In this document: in pieces, positions 1 to 8,822 of the stretch | How positions within the stretch are numbered: position 1 is the first letter of the stretch | Layout: every line of letters starts with the position of its first letter | Assembly: GCA_017646685.1 (NCBI GenBank) | Contig: JAGCLZ010000039.1 | Location: forward strand, 1-35,137 | Length of the DNA: 35,137 nt | Reading direction: 5' to 3' | DNA from: Bacteroidales bacterium | GTDB taxonomy: Bacteria; Bacteroidota; Bacteroidia; Bacteroidales; P3 | The notes under the pieces: generated by a model | Seen by the model: only the letters and a program-made list of their open reading frames with translations | What the model was told of the DNA's origin: nothing | The model's database searches: none | Made by a program: the position numbers and the translations under genes

Positions 1-21
1 AAAAAATATCAATTAAGCACC

Positions 22-1542
22 TTAACTGCGTGGCAGTTTTACATCAAAGGTTGTTCCCTCGCCTATAGTACTTTTTACATCAATGGATCCTTTGTGTAAA
101 TCAACAATTTGTTTTACATACGAGAGCCCTATTCCAAAACCTTTTACATTATGAATCTCGCCTGTCGTAACCCTATAAAACTTATCAAATATATGTTTCA
201 AATTGGACTTTTCGATTCCTATACCATGGTCGGAAACCACAATATGTAAGTACTTGTCATCATCATAAGTCTTTACATTTATATCCAACTCGTTGGGCGA
301 ATATTTGATGGCATTATCCAATAGATTGTATACAAGATTGGTTACATGCAATGCATCGGCATAAATAATAGGATCCTTAGCATCGAGGTCAATCTTTATA
401 TCACCCTTACGGTTGGCTACAATAAAGTTTGTATTCTCTTGAACTTTTAAAATAATTTCATGAACATCAACAGTTTGCTTATTGAAGACAAATTTGGCAT
501 CTGTCATTTTGTTTTGCTGCAACACCACTTCCACCAATCCTCTAAGACGTTTATTTTCATTTGATATTATTTTTACATAAGTATTTGTAGCATTGGCATC
601 AGCCAACGTATCGGGCAATTGCAACATTTCACAAGCAAGTGATATAGTAGATATAGGTGTTTTCAGTTCATGATTCATATTACTGATGAAATTTGCTTTC
701 ATTTTATCAAGTTTCTCTTGATTATATATCATCTTGAACAGCATGATAAACACCACTGCAATAACAATTACCAACAATATTGATAGCAGAAGAAAGTAAT
801 ACGGATTATTCTTCAGAATATACTGGGCTGTAGGAAAATAAAGCACTATATAGACAACATTTTCATTCCGCAATCCTCCTATGGCATACTCATAGATGTA
901 ATCGGAATCATAAAGCTGAGTCAAATAAGTAGTATTACTTACATAAAGGAATTTTTTCTTTGAAAAATCCATCACACCAATAGATGGCGTAACATGAATA
1001 TCATTTTTGGCAAGCTGGAACTTTACCAAAGTGTCCAACAGTTTATAATCCAATGCCGATATATCCAAAACATTGTAGTTATTGGTATATTTTATCAGAT
1101 TGTCGGCATAGCTATTGAGGTTAAATGTTGTATCACGTATCGAATCACGCTTGTTTGAAAGTTCATTATATACATGCAAAATAGCCGAATCTGTTTCGCT
1201 TAACATCAAAGGATCAGCCAACATTTTCATCATCTGATTCGATTCGTATTTTATAAACAAATCCGGATATTTTGCTCTAATAGCCTTCAACTCGTTGTTG
1301 ATAGCTTCAACCTCACGATATTTTATCCACGAACTTTTATCGTTCTTAAGTAGAAACTTCTTCAAATTGGCTTTATTCATATTGTCGATAACATCGACCA
1401 TTGTCTTATTCACAGCATTACCAAAAAGCATCTTGCTCGAACGCAAAGATTCTTCTACAAGATAAGTCTGAGAAAAAACCAACAATATAAGTATCACCAA
1501 CAACAACGATGATGCTACTATCAATACTTTTTTCCTTTTCAT
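22..1542 (-). CDS. Membrane sensor histidine kinase (RprX-like)
   Basis: This is a two-component sensor kinase of 506 residues. Helix 1 is about residues 6-24 and helix 2 about 248-270, so roughly 220 residues between them form an extracytoplasmic sensor with no domain I can name. The HisKA phosphoacceptor is His291 in the NHELKTP box. The ATPase part has the N box around Asn410 (NLLDNA), a G1 box at 438-442 (DHGIG), an F box near 453 and the G2 box GFGIGL at 468-473, so all catalytic motifs are present. The layout resembles RprX of Bacteroides, from memory only. It starts 13 bp after lgt and is probably the distal gene of that run. A partner response regulator is not visible and could lie beyond the left edge. 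The sensed signal is unknown. Confidence 0.9.
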   Translation of the reverse strand: MKRKKVLIVASSLLLVILILLVFSQTYLVEESLRSSKMLFGNAVNKTMVDVIDNMNKANLKKFLLKNDKSSWIKYREVEAINNELKAIRAKYPDLFIKYESNQMMKMLADPLMLSETDSAILHVYNELSNKRDSIRDTTFNLNSYADNLIKYTNNYNVLDISALDYKLLDTLVKFQLAKNDIHVTPSIGVMDFSKKKFLYVSNTTYLTQLYDSDYIYEYAIGGLRNENVVYIVLYFPTAQYILKNNPYYFLLLSILLVIVIAVVFIMLFKMIYNQEKLDKMKANFISNMNHELKTPISTISLACEMLQLPDTLADANATNTYVKIISNENKRLRGLVEVVLQQNKMTDAKFVFNKQTVDVHEIILKVQENTNFIVANRKGDIKIDLDAKDPIIYADALHVTNLVYNLLDNAIKYSPNELDINVKTYDDDKYLHIVVSDHGIGIEKSNLKHIFDKFYRVTTGEIHNVKGFGIGLSYVKQIVDLHKGSIDVKSTIGEGTTFDVKLPRS

Positions 1543-1555
1543 AGTCTAAAAATAT

Positions 1556-2407
1556 TTATTTCTTAGTTTTCAGTGTCATAAAAACTTGTGATGAAAATTT
1601 GCCTTTATATGACAAATATATAAAAATACATCCTGCCAATATGAATGGTAGACTTAATAATTGGCCCATATTCAACATCATTCCATCTTCAAAACCCACT
1701 TGGTCTTCCTTTATAAATTCGATAAGGAAACGTATTCCAAACAAAGCCACCAAAAATACTCCAAACACATTGCCAGGACGTGGTTTGGCATTGGTTTTGT
1801 AGTAATAAATCATCAACGAGATGAATATCAAAATATACGATAAAGCTTCATATAATTGAGTCGGGTGCTTTGCCATAGTTTCACCATTACGCAAAAATAC
1901 AAATCCCCAAGGCAATGTAGTTTCAATACCATATATTTCGGAGTTCATAAGATTACCCACTCTTACACATGCACCTACCAATGGTATTACTATCACCAAT
2001 CTATCCAATATCCATATCCAATTGACTTTGGTTTTATGGCAAAATAAATATATTCCGATAAGTATCCCGATAGCTCCTCCATGGCTAGCCAAACCTTGAT
2101 AACCTATAAACTGACCTGTCTCAAGATTAAATGGGAGTATTATTTCCAATGGATGGTGGAGGTAATAGTCAGGTTCGTAAAACAGGCAATGTCCTAATCT
2201 AAGTCCTATTAGCAAAGACAAGAACATATAAATAGTAAACGTATCCAATATTTCTACATTAACATTTTCCTTTTTAAACATCTTGGACAACAAGAAGTAT
2301 GCAGTTATAAATCCTACTGCAAAAAGCAAAGAATACCAGCGTATTCCAAAAGATCCTATACTAAAAATAATTGGTGATATATCCCAATTGATAAATAAAT
2401 ATTCCAT
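1556..2407 (-). CDS. lgt: Prolipoprotein diacylglyceryl transferase
   Basis: Lgt transfers diacylglycerol from phosphatidylglycerol to the lipobox cysteine of prolipoproteins in the inner membrane, the first step of lipoprotein maturation. The 283-residue protein is normal in length and has about seven hydrophobic segments. Family landmarks are visible: His109 in the SHGG motif, corresponding to the essential His103 of E. coli, and the signature RVGNLMNSEIYG at 149-160 with Arg149 and Glu157. Its start lies 4 bp after the stop of the metalloprotease gene and its stop 13 bp before the kinase gene, so the three are probably co-transcribed. The neighbouring metalloprotease is itself a predicted lipoprotein and hence a likely Lgt substrate. 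Confidence 0.96.
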   Translation of the reverse strand: MEYLFINWDISPIIFSIGSFGIRWYSLLFAVGFITAYFLLSKMFKKENVNVEILDTFTIYMFLSLLIGLRLGHCLFYEPDYYLHHPLEIILPFNLETGQFIGYQGLASHGGAIGILIGIYLFCHKTKVNWIWILDRLVIVIPLVGACVRVGNLMNSEIYGIETTLPWGFVFLRNGETMAKHPTQLYEALSYILIFISLMIYYYKTNAKPRPGNVFGVFLVALFGIRFLIEFIKEDQVGFEDGMMLNMGQLLSLPFILAGCIFIYLSYKGKFSSQVFMTLKTKK

Positions 2408-2411
2408 AATA

Positions 2412-4859
2412 TTATTGTTTGATATTTTGTTTAATTATTTCATTCAAATACTTATAATGAGCATCAGTAAGCATATCATCAGATTTTGCTTTCTCGAGCA
2501 TCTTTTGCAATTTCTGTAATTGATACAGCACTATTCCACCTACATCATAAACAACGGGATTATAACCTATTACCACTGTAGCATTGGCTGGATCTTTTTT
2601 CATTGCAGGTAATATATTTAACAAATGATCAACATATGATTTTTGCAACAATCTAGTATACATTGGCACTCCTTTACGTGTATCAACCTTGTCGAATATG
2701 GCTCTATTCAAATCGTTAAAATACTGTTCCACTGTATATACTTTTGTTTTACCAAGAGTATTTTCAGCCTCCAATAATGATATAATCCTATAGTCTTGCA
2801 ACAATCTACGCACCAACTGGCCTGATATTTTAGAAGCTATATCAGTATAATTCATACCTGTTTTAGACAAAATAGTATCATTGAACAACCAATGAGGTAT
2901 ATCTATATAATTATCTAACAAAAAATTCATGGCTTCTTGTTGCTTTTCTTTATCAACATACTCATATACTACACCTTCTTGTTCCACAGTTTTCGGTGTT
3001 TGATACACACCACCTATATACATCATAACATGTCCTGCATAACGCAAATACTGATCTATAACCTCGTTATACATCTTTCGCAAATTGGTATAATCCCTAT
3101 TAGGCTGAGCAGTCCAAGAATCAAGATTTTGCACTATACGTTTAAGATTCTTTATTCCATAACTATTAGCCACCATCTGATTATCACCCAAATCTTCCGA
3201 TTGAGAGCGTGGATCCATACCTGTATAACCCGAACCAAACCATAAATATCTATCAGTAGTTTTTTCTATAATCCAATCATTAAGTAGCTGACGTTCATCT
3301 CTTGGATTTTCTATTTCGGGAAACAGTCTATACCCCCACTCTATGCACCAATAATCGTATTTACCTATACGTGGAAAAAGATATTGCTGAGGAATACTAT
3401 CTTCAGGCTGTGCCACATAATTAAATCTACAATAATCCATTATAGATGAAGTATGACCATATTGCTTTACAAAATCTTTGTCACGAAGTTTGTCTACGGG
3501 ATAAGCCGAAGAGGCTGCAAAATTATGCTGCATACCCAATGTATGTCCTATCTCATGCGATGACACAAAACGTATCAACTGTCCCATCAACGAATCGTCA
3601 AAAATCATTTTACGTGCAGCAGTATCTACAGCAGAACATTGTATAAAATACCAATTATGTAACAATGACATAACATTGTGGTACCAATTTACATGACTTT
3701 CCAATATCTCTCCTGTACGAGGATCACTAATATGCGGACCACTAGCATTAGGTATTGACGATGGTTTGTAAACTATTGCTGAATATCTTGCATCTTCTAA
3801 CGACCATGTTGAATCCTGTTCTTTTGTTGGAGCCAACTTGGCCATAATTGCATTTTTAAAACCGGCTGCTCTAAATACGGGTTCCCAATCATCCACGCCC
3901 TGCATAAGATAAGGTATCCATTTTGATGGAGTAGCAGGATCAATGTAATATATTATCGGTTTTGCTGGTTCCACAAGTTCACCAGCTTTGTAACGTTCCA
4001 TATCTTCCGGTTTGGGTTCTAACCTCCATCTGGTTATCATTCGAGTAACATCTACACCTTGTGGATTCTTATCATAGTCAGTATAACTTTCTGTAAAATA
4101 CCCTACTCTTGGATCGTGATAACGAGGACGCATTGGCTCTTTGGGCAACATTATTATAGAAGTATTTAATTCCATCGATGCCGCTCCCTTATTCGAAGAA
4201 TAAGACTTAACGACCTTAACTTCCACATTCATAGGATAAGTCTTTATCGATGATATAAAAGTTCTATCGGACTGTAAAAGGCTTAAACCCAAACTACTCT
4301 TTAATCGTTTTGTAAAAAACAACTCATCATTATCCGACTCAAAAAGTTTTGTTATATCAATAAGAACCTTAGAACTATCAGCCAATGCTGCCTTTACATC
4401 AAATGCTGCTAATATAGGCATAAAACTTGACCGTTGCACAGCTTGATACATTCCTCCTAAAGAATCTGCAGAACGCTCTACATTCAATACTTTGCGAAGT
4501 AATATCTTACTATTTAATCCTTTTTCAAATCTAACAACAGCTGTATTCACTTCGTCTCCGGCATAACCTACAAAACCGGCTCTCAATCCTGCCGATGCTT
4601 TAGATATTCGAGTTACTAGCAACAAATCTTTACCATACAAACTATCTTGTAACTCGAAATAATACTTATCCTTATCTGCATGAACAGTTATTAGCCCATC
4701 TTGAGTCTGAGGCTTATCTTTAAAAAACTTTTCAATCGGAGTTCTTGTATCAACTTTCTTTGTTTCCTTTTTCTTAGAGAAAATATTTTTCACGGTCGAA
4801 CACGAAGTTCCAAGCGAGAATACCAATGCAATAAAAATAATATTAGATATTTTTTTCAT
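2412..4859 (-). CDS. Zinc metalloprotease lipoprotein (DUF5117/DUF5118 family)
   Basis: This is an 815-residue predicted lipoprotein: a hydrophobic leader ends in a lipobox (LGTSC) with Cys20 as the lipidated residue. The central part carries the zinc site HEIGHTLGMQH, with His435, Glu436, His439 and His445. About 30 residues later comes the SSIMDY turn near 471-476, matching the Met-turn of metzincins. The overall order agrees with the Bacteroidota architecture DUF5118, DUF5117, then the DUF4953/Met-zincin domain. The protein is probably exposed in the periplasm or at the cell surface. Its substrate is unknown. A hairpin terminator separates it from rny upstream, so it probably has its own promoter. 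It begins a run with lgt and the sensor kinase. Confidence 0.9.
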   Translation of the reverse strand: MKKISNIIFIALVFSLGTSCSTVKNIFSKKKETKKVDTRTPIEKFFKDKPQTQDGLITVHADKDKYYFELQDSLYGKDLLLVTRISKASAGLRAGFVGYAGDEVNTAVVRFEKGLNSKILLRKVLNVERSADSLGGMYQAVQRSSFMPILAAFDVKAALADSSKVLIDITKLFESDNDELFFTKRLKSSLGLSLLQSDRTFISSIKTYPMNVEVKVVKSYSSNKGAASMELNTSIIMLPKEPMRPRYHDPRVGYFTESYTDYDKNPQGVDVTRMITRWRLEPKPEDMERYKAGELVEPAKPIIYYIDPATPSKWIPYLMQGVDDWEPVFRAAGFKNAIMAKLAPTKEQDSTWSLEDARYSAIVYKPSSIPNASGPHISDPRTGEILESHVNWYHNVMSLLHNWYFIQCSAVDTAARKMIFDDSLMGQLIRFVSSHEIGHTLGMQHNFAASSAYPVDKLRDKDFVKQYGHTSSIMDYCRFNYVAQPEDSIPQQYLFPRIGKYDYWCIEWGYRLFPEIENPRDERQLLNDWIIEKTTDRYLWFGSGYTGMDPRSQSEDLGDNQMVANSYGIKNLKRIVQNLDSWTAQPNRDYTNLRKMYNEVIDQYLRYAGHVMMYIGGVYQTPKTVEQEGVVYEYVDKEKQQEAMNFLLDNYIDIPHWLFNDTILSKTGMNYTDIASKISGQLVRRLLQDYRIISLLEAENTLGKTKVYTVEQYFNDLNRAIFDKVDTRKGVPMYTRLLQKSYVDHLLNILPAMKKDPANATVVIGYNPVVYDVGGIVLYQLQKLQKMLEKAKSDDMLTDAHYKYLNEIIKQNIKQ

Positions 4860-4879
4860 CGTTATTATGTATCAATATT

Positions 4880-4922
4880 ATAAAAATATAAGCCATCCTT
4901 ATATTTAAAATAAGAATGGCTT
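4880..4922 (-). terminator. Terminator after rny
   Basis: On the minus strand a 12-nt arm ending in CTTA pairs with a second arm (positions 4911-4922 with 4890-4901, one G-U or mismatch) around a loop of about 9 nt. It is followed by ATATTTTT. It sits directly after the rny stop codon and before the metalloprotease gene. Confidence 0.65.
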
Positions 4923-4940
4923 CGTTTCAAACATTATTAT

Positions 4941-6482
4941 CTACTTAGCATAATTTACAGCTCTAGTCTCCCTTATCACAGTTACTTTTATTTGTCCTGG
5001 ATAAGTCATTTCACTCTGTATTTTTCTAGATAAATCCAAAGACAATTGTGTTGCTTCAACATCATTTAGCTTATCAGCACCTACTATTACCCTCAATTCA
5101 CGACCAGCCTGTATCGCGTATGTTTTCACTACACCGGGATATGTCATTGCTAATTCTTCCAACTTATTCAAACGATTTATATATGCTTCTACTACTTCTC
5201 TTCGTGCACCTGGACGTGCACCAGATATAGCATCACATACTTGAACTATCGGAGCTATAAGGCTTGTCATCTCTGTTTCATCATGATGAGCACCTATAGC
5301 ATTACATACCTCGGGGCGTTCTTTATACTTCTCGGCCAATTTCATACCTAATATAGCGTGTGGCAAGTCTGGTTCATTTTCCGGAACTTTTCCAATATCA
5401 TGCAAAAGACCTGCTCTCTTAGCCAATTTCGGATTCAATCCCAATTCTGCTGCCATAGTAGCAGAAAGATTAGCTACTTCTCGTGAATGTTGCAACAAAT
5501 TCTGACCATAAGAAGAACGATATTTCATACGACCAACCATACGCATCAACTCGTGATTCATATTTACTATACCCAAATCAATACATGTACGCTTTCCTAC
5601 CTCTATAATTTCTTGCTCTATTTGCTTACGAGTTTTCGAAACGACTTCCTCTATACGTGCCGGATGTATACGACCATCTGTTACCAACTTATGCAACGAT
5701 AATCTAGCAATCTCTCTCCTTATAGGATCAAAACCTGAAAGTATAATTGCATCAGGCGAGTCATCGATGATAATTTCTACACCAGTAAGAGATTCCAATG
5801 TGCGTATATTACGTCCTTCTCGACCAATAATACGTCCTTTCACCTCCTCATTTTCTAGATTAAATACCGAAACAGTATTTTCTATTGCATTTTCAGTAGC
5901 AGTACGCTGGATAGATTGAATAACTATTTTTTTAGCTTGCTCATTAGCTGTAATTTTAGCTTCTTCCACAATATCCATCACATAACTAGAAGCATCGGCT
6001 CGAGCCTCATCTTTTATCATCTCCATCAAACTTTCCTTAGCCTCTTCTGCTGTCATAGAAGCTATATCTTCCAATTTCTTAACACTTTCGGCATATTTCT
6101 TCTCTACCTCACCTTGGCGTTTATTAAGTAATTCTATCTGATTATTAAGATTTTCACTAGCATTTTTCAACTCCGAACTTTTCTTTTGAAGTTCTTCAAC
6201 TTTTTGAGATAATACTTGTTCTCTTTGTTTTATTTTATTTTCTGCAGCTGCTATTTTAGAGTTTGTTTCTTGCACACGCTTATCATATTCGCTTTTCAAC
6301 TGTAGATACTTCTCTTTAGCTTGAAGTATCTTATCCTTCTTTATTACTTCAGCTTTTTCTTCCGCATCGAGCAAAACTTGCTGACTTTTAGCTAAAAGTT
6401 TATTGCGCAACACCGTAGAGGTAGCAAATACTCCAATTCCTCCCCCTACAACTAATCCAATTATACCAATTATTATTTCCAT
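4941..6482 (-). CDS. rny: Ribonuclease Y
   Basis: RNase Y is a membrane-anchored endoribonuclease that initiates mRNA decay. The 513-residue protein has one N-terminal membrane helix (about 2-20) and a long charged coiled coil (about 30-190). A KH domain follows with the [10 protein letters not shown] loop at 217-226, and then an HD phosphodiesterase domain with His332 and the His361-Asp362 pair. The reading frame is open 28 codons further upstream, but that extension is hydrophilic, unlike any family N terminus, and would run into the structured RNA region. I therefore take the ATG at 6482, which places the membrane helix at residue 2. No Shine-Dalgarno sequence is visible, only A-rich sequence. 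The gene lies downstream of zapA and a probable 6S-like RNA. Confidence 0.95.
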   Translation of the reverse strand: MEIIIGIIGLVVGGGIGVFATSTVLRNKLLAKSQQVLLDAEEKAEVIKKDKILQAKEKYLQLKSEYDKRVQETNSKIAAAENKIKQREQVLSQKVEELQKKSSELKNASENLNNQIELLNKRQGEVEKKYAESVKKLEDIASMTAEEAKESLMEMIKDEARADASSYVMDIVEEAKITANEQAKKIVIQSIQRTATENAIENTVSVFNLENEEVKGRIIGREGRNIRTLESLTGVEIIIDDSPDAIILSGFDPIRREIARLSLHKLVTDGRIHPARIEEVVSKTRKQIEQEIIEVGKRTCIDLGIVNMNHELMRMVGRMKYRSSYGQNLLQHSREVANLSATMAAELGLNPKLAKRAGLLHDIGKVPENEPDLPHAILGMKLAEKYKERPEVCNAIGAHHDETEMTSLIAPIVQVCDAISGARPGARREVVEAYINRLNKLEELAMTYPGVVKTYAIQAGRELRVIVGADKLNDVEATQLSLDLSRKIQSEMTYPGQIKVTVIRETRAVNYAK

Positions 6483-6554
6483 TTTGTTATTATTAATTTG
6501 TTTATAATTGAAATAGAACTCGATTCTCACTAAACTAAGATTCTCTCGAAGGAT

Positions 6555-6699
6555 AAGCCAATGCAAATAATTGAGAATCTTTAAAGTACTTTATACACAA
6601 TTTCGATGTATTGGATTGTCATATCACAACTTGTCTCTTACAACATATTACCCAACACTATCGATTAAGCATCATTTTAGTATACTTATTTGTTGGCTT
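6555..6699 (-). ncRNA. Probable 6S-like structured RNA
   Basis: The gap between zapA and rny can fold, on the minus strand, into a 6S-type layout. A closing stem pairs AAGCCAACAAATAA (plus-strand 6686-6699) with TTATTTGCATTGGCTT (6555-6570), 14 base pairs with one 2-nt bulge. Next comes a large AU-rich central bubble, arms about 6571-6602 and 6665-6685. An imperfect apical stem is closed by TCGAT/ATCGA (6660-6664 with 6603-6607). 6S RNA is known to neighbour zapA in many proteobacteria, and I recall, without checking, a similar place in Bacteroidota. A competing hairpin (6537-6581) overlaps the closing stem. The exact ends are not visible and the true RNA may be longer. Identity is inferred from fold and position only. 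Confidence 0.5.
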
Positions 6700-6751
6700 T
6701 ATATCATTTTCAGCCGATACGTTTAATCAATTATTATACATCGGTGACTAA

Positions 6752-7063
6752 CTACATCACCTCTGTTTTTTCCAACTCTTCCGACAAGAGAACATCCAAT
6801 TCTGAAAGTTTCTGAATTAGATTATTATCTTTATATTTAATATCATCATACATCTTAACCAATTGGGTTATTTGACTTAAAGCCACCATCGACAATAAAT
6901 CTTGGTTATCCTTATGTCCATAAACTTTAGCATAATCCTTCACTTGACTATCAATCAGATTTGCAGCTCTTCGCAAATAAACTTCATCCTTTCGTTCAAT
7001 AGCCAACTTATACGTACGTTCTAATATTGTTACTGTTACAGACAATTTATCCATCTCTGCCAT
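6752..7063 (-). CDS. zapA: Cell division protein ZapA
   Basis: ZapA binds FtsZ and bundles its protofilaments in the division ring. The 103-residue protein is normal in length. It begins with the beta strand LSVTVTILERTYKL, followed by the helix with the ERKDEVYLRRAANLID pattern typical of the family, and ends in a coiled coil of about 50 residues. The start overlaps the end of the upstream coiled-coil gene by 17 bp. An alternative ATG three codons later would reduce the overlap to 8 bp. The two genes are surely translated from one message. The probable 6S-like RNA follows directly. Confidence 0.9.
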   Translation of the reverse strand: MAEMDKLSVTVTILERTYKLAIERKDEVYLRRAANLIDSQVKDYAKVYGHKDNQDLLSMVALSQITQLVKMYDDIKYKDNNLIQKLSELDVLLSEELEKTEVM

Positions 7064-7370
7064 CGATTTTAGTCAATAGTTCTATACTCTTGTCAATTTC
7101 TCTTATCAGCTGATTTATTTTCAATTTTACTTTCACCGAATCTCCTTCAGTTGTATCTAGTCTATTTCGTAGTATTAATATTTTATTTTGTTCTTCTAAT
7201 TTATTTATCTCTTCTTTTTGTTTTTCTATAATATCCAATAGTTTTTGATTTTCTTGTCTAGCTTCAATCAATTCTCTTTCTACTGAATGGCATTTTTCAA
7301 TCAACTTTCGAACTTTAAATTCTATTCCTAACAATACTGTAGTAAAACTAAACATATCTTTCATCATCAA
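7047..7370 (-). CDS. Small coiled-coil protein upstream of zapA
   Basis: This is a 107-residue soluble protein with no enzyme motif. Residues about 20-75 are one long Glu/Lys-rich heptad region, followed by a second short helical stretch. There is no signal peptide or membrane helix. Its stop overlaps the zapA start, so it is probably translationally coupled. In Caulobacter a coiled-coil protein, ZauP, is encoded just upstream of zapA and works with it. This gene could be a positional and functional analogue, but I cannot claim homology. Of three adjacent ATG codons at the start, any may be used. Confidence 0.75.
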   Translation of the reverse strand: MMMKDMFSFTTVLLGIEFKVRKLIEKCHSVERELIEARQENQKLLDIIEKQKEEINKLEEQNKILILRNRLDTTEGDSVKVKLKINQLIREIDKSIELLTKIDGRDG

Positions 7371-7484
7371 AAACCATAAAACTAACGTTACAAAGTTTCT
7401 AATATTTTATCAGCAGTTTATTTTCTTTATTTTTTTTGTCTGAAAAAAAACATCATATTAGTTTTCAAGAATATAAAGAATGTA

Positions 7485-8693
7485 TTACAAATCCAATTTA
7501 TGCCCCATTCTATCTTGCTTTGTCTTCAAATATTTTTTATTATATTCATTAGGTTCAATAACAATAGGAATAGTCTCAACTATTTTCAATCCATAACCTT
7601 CTAATCCATTACGTTTTATAGGATTATTAGTCATCAATTTCATTTTTGTTACTTTTTGATCTCTAAGTATCTGAGCTCCTATACCGTAATCTCTCTCATC
7701 AGCTTTAAATCCCAACTTCAAATTTGCATCTACTGTATCATAACCTTGTTCTTGTAAATGATATGCTCTCAATTTATTTATCAATCCTATCCCTCTACCC
7801 TCTTGACTCATATATACAACCAAACCTTTTCCTTCTTTTTCAATCTGTTGCATAGCATAGTGTAACTGAGTACCACAATCACATTTACACGATCCAAATA
7901 TATCTCCGGTAGCACATGATGAATGAACTCTTACTAATATAGGCTCACCCTCTTCCCAATCACCTTTTTTTAATACCATGTGAGTAGCATTATTATTTAA
8001 TTGAGTATAGGCAATTAGTTGGAAATTTCCCCATTCCGTTGGCAAAAATACCTCTTGTTCTCTTCTTATCAATGTTTCATTAGCTACACGATAAGCAATC
8101 AAATCCTTTATAGTTATAATTTTTATATCAAATTTTGCAGCTACTTCTACCAACTGAGGCATACGAGCCATTGTTCCATCTTCATTAATGATTTCTATCA
8201 AAGCTCCTGCAGGATACAATCCAGCCAAACGAGCCAAATCAACAGCAGCCTCGGTATGACCTGCTCTCACTAGCACACCTCCATTTCTAGCCCTTAAAGG
8301 ATTTATATGGCCTGGTCGCCCCAAATCACTTGGTTTCGTATTTTTATCAGCTAAAGCTCTGATTGTAGAAGCTCTATCAAACATTGAAACACCTGTAGTA
8401 CAACCATGTCCCAACAAATCTACAGTAATAGTAAAAGGAGTTCCTAACAAAGAAGTATTATCATGAACTTGCATATCCAAATCAAGTTCCTTACAACGAT
8501 CTTCTGTTATAGGCGAACACAACACTCCCCTTCCATTTGTCATCATAAAGTTTATTTTCTCTGGAGTTACTTTTTCTGCAGCAATAATAAAGTCTCCTTC
8601 ATTTTCTCTATCTTCGTCATCAACAACAATTACAAATTTTCCATCTTTTATATCAGCAAGAGCTTCTTCTATAGTGTTTAATTTCAGTTCCAT
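7485..8693 (-). CDS. ribBA: Bifunctional riboflavin enzyme RibBA
   Basis: RibBA catalyses both entry reactions of riboflavin synthesis: 3,4-dihydroxy-2-butanone-4-phosphate synthase (from ribulose 5-phosphate) and GTP cyclohydrolase II. The 402-residue protein is the expected length for the fusion. The N-terminal RibB half has the acidic [11 protein letters not shown] motif near residues 25-35. The C-terminal RibA half has the three zinc cysteines in [18 protein letters not shown] and the EGRGIGL motif. Both active sites look intact. The gene appears monocistronic, with 114 bp to the downstream gene and a candidate promoter upstream. I see no FMN riboswitch in front of it. Confidence 0.96.
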   Translation of the reverse strand: MELKLNTIEEALADIKDGKFVIVVDDEDRENEGDFIIAAEKVTPEKINFMMTNGRGVLCSPITEDRCKELDLDMQVHDNTSLLGTPFTITVDLLGHGCTTGVSMFDRASTIRALADKNTKPSDLGRPGHINPLRARNGGVLVRAGHTEAAVDLARLAGLYPAGALIEIINEDGTMARMPQLVEVAAKFDIKIITIKDLIAYRVANETLIRREQEVFLPTEWGNFQLIAYTQLNNNATHMVLKKGDWEEGEPILVRVHSSCATGDIFGSCKCDCGTQLHYAMQQIEKEGKGLVVYMSQEGRGIGLINKLRAYHLQEQGYDTVDANLKLGFKADERDYGIGAQILRDQKVTKMKLMTNNPIKRNGLEGYGLKIVETIPIVIEPNEYNKKYLKTKQDRMGHKLDL

Positions 8694-8734
8694 ATAAGTA
8701 TTATAATATAATATATTGATTTTATTTTATTTTG

Positions 8735-8742
8735 CAAATATA
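8735..8742 (-). promoter_or_regulatory. Candidate ribBA promoter (-7 element)
   Basis: On the minus strand the sequence TATATTTG matches the Bacteroidota -7 consensus TAnnTTTG, about 40 bp before the ribBA start. No well-spaced -33 TTTG is visible; the nearest is about 30 bp away, so the call rests on one element. Confidence 0.45.
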
Positions 8743-8822
8743 CTATTTTTCTAAGAATTTTTCTAGTTACAACAAAGTATAGTAATGATTATTACTTAAT
8801 CTTGTCCCTTATATTAATTCTA

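Noticed and set aside
6483-6566. 28-residue N-terminal extension of RNase Y
   Set aside because: It would place hydrophilic residues before the membrane anchor, unlike the family, and overlaps the structured RNA region.
8770-8822. Terminator after the barrel gene
   Set aside because: Only a weak 6-bp AT hairpin without a T-tract is present.
8694-8822. FMN riboswitch before ribBA
   Set aside because: The 129-bp leader is very AT-rich and lacks the conserved GC-rich helices of that riboswitch.
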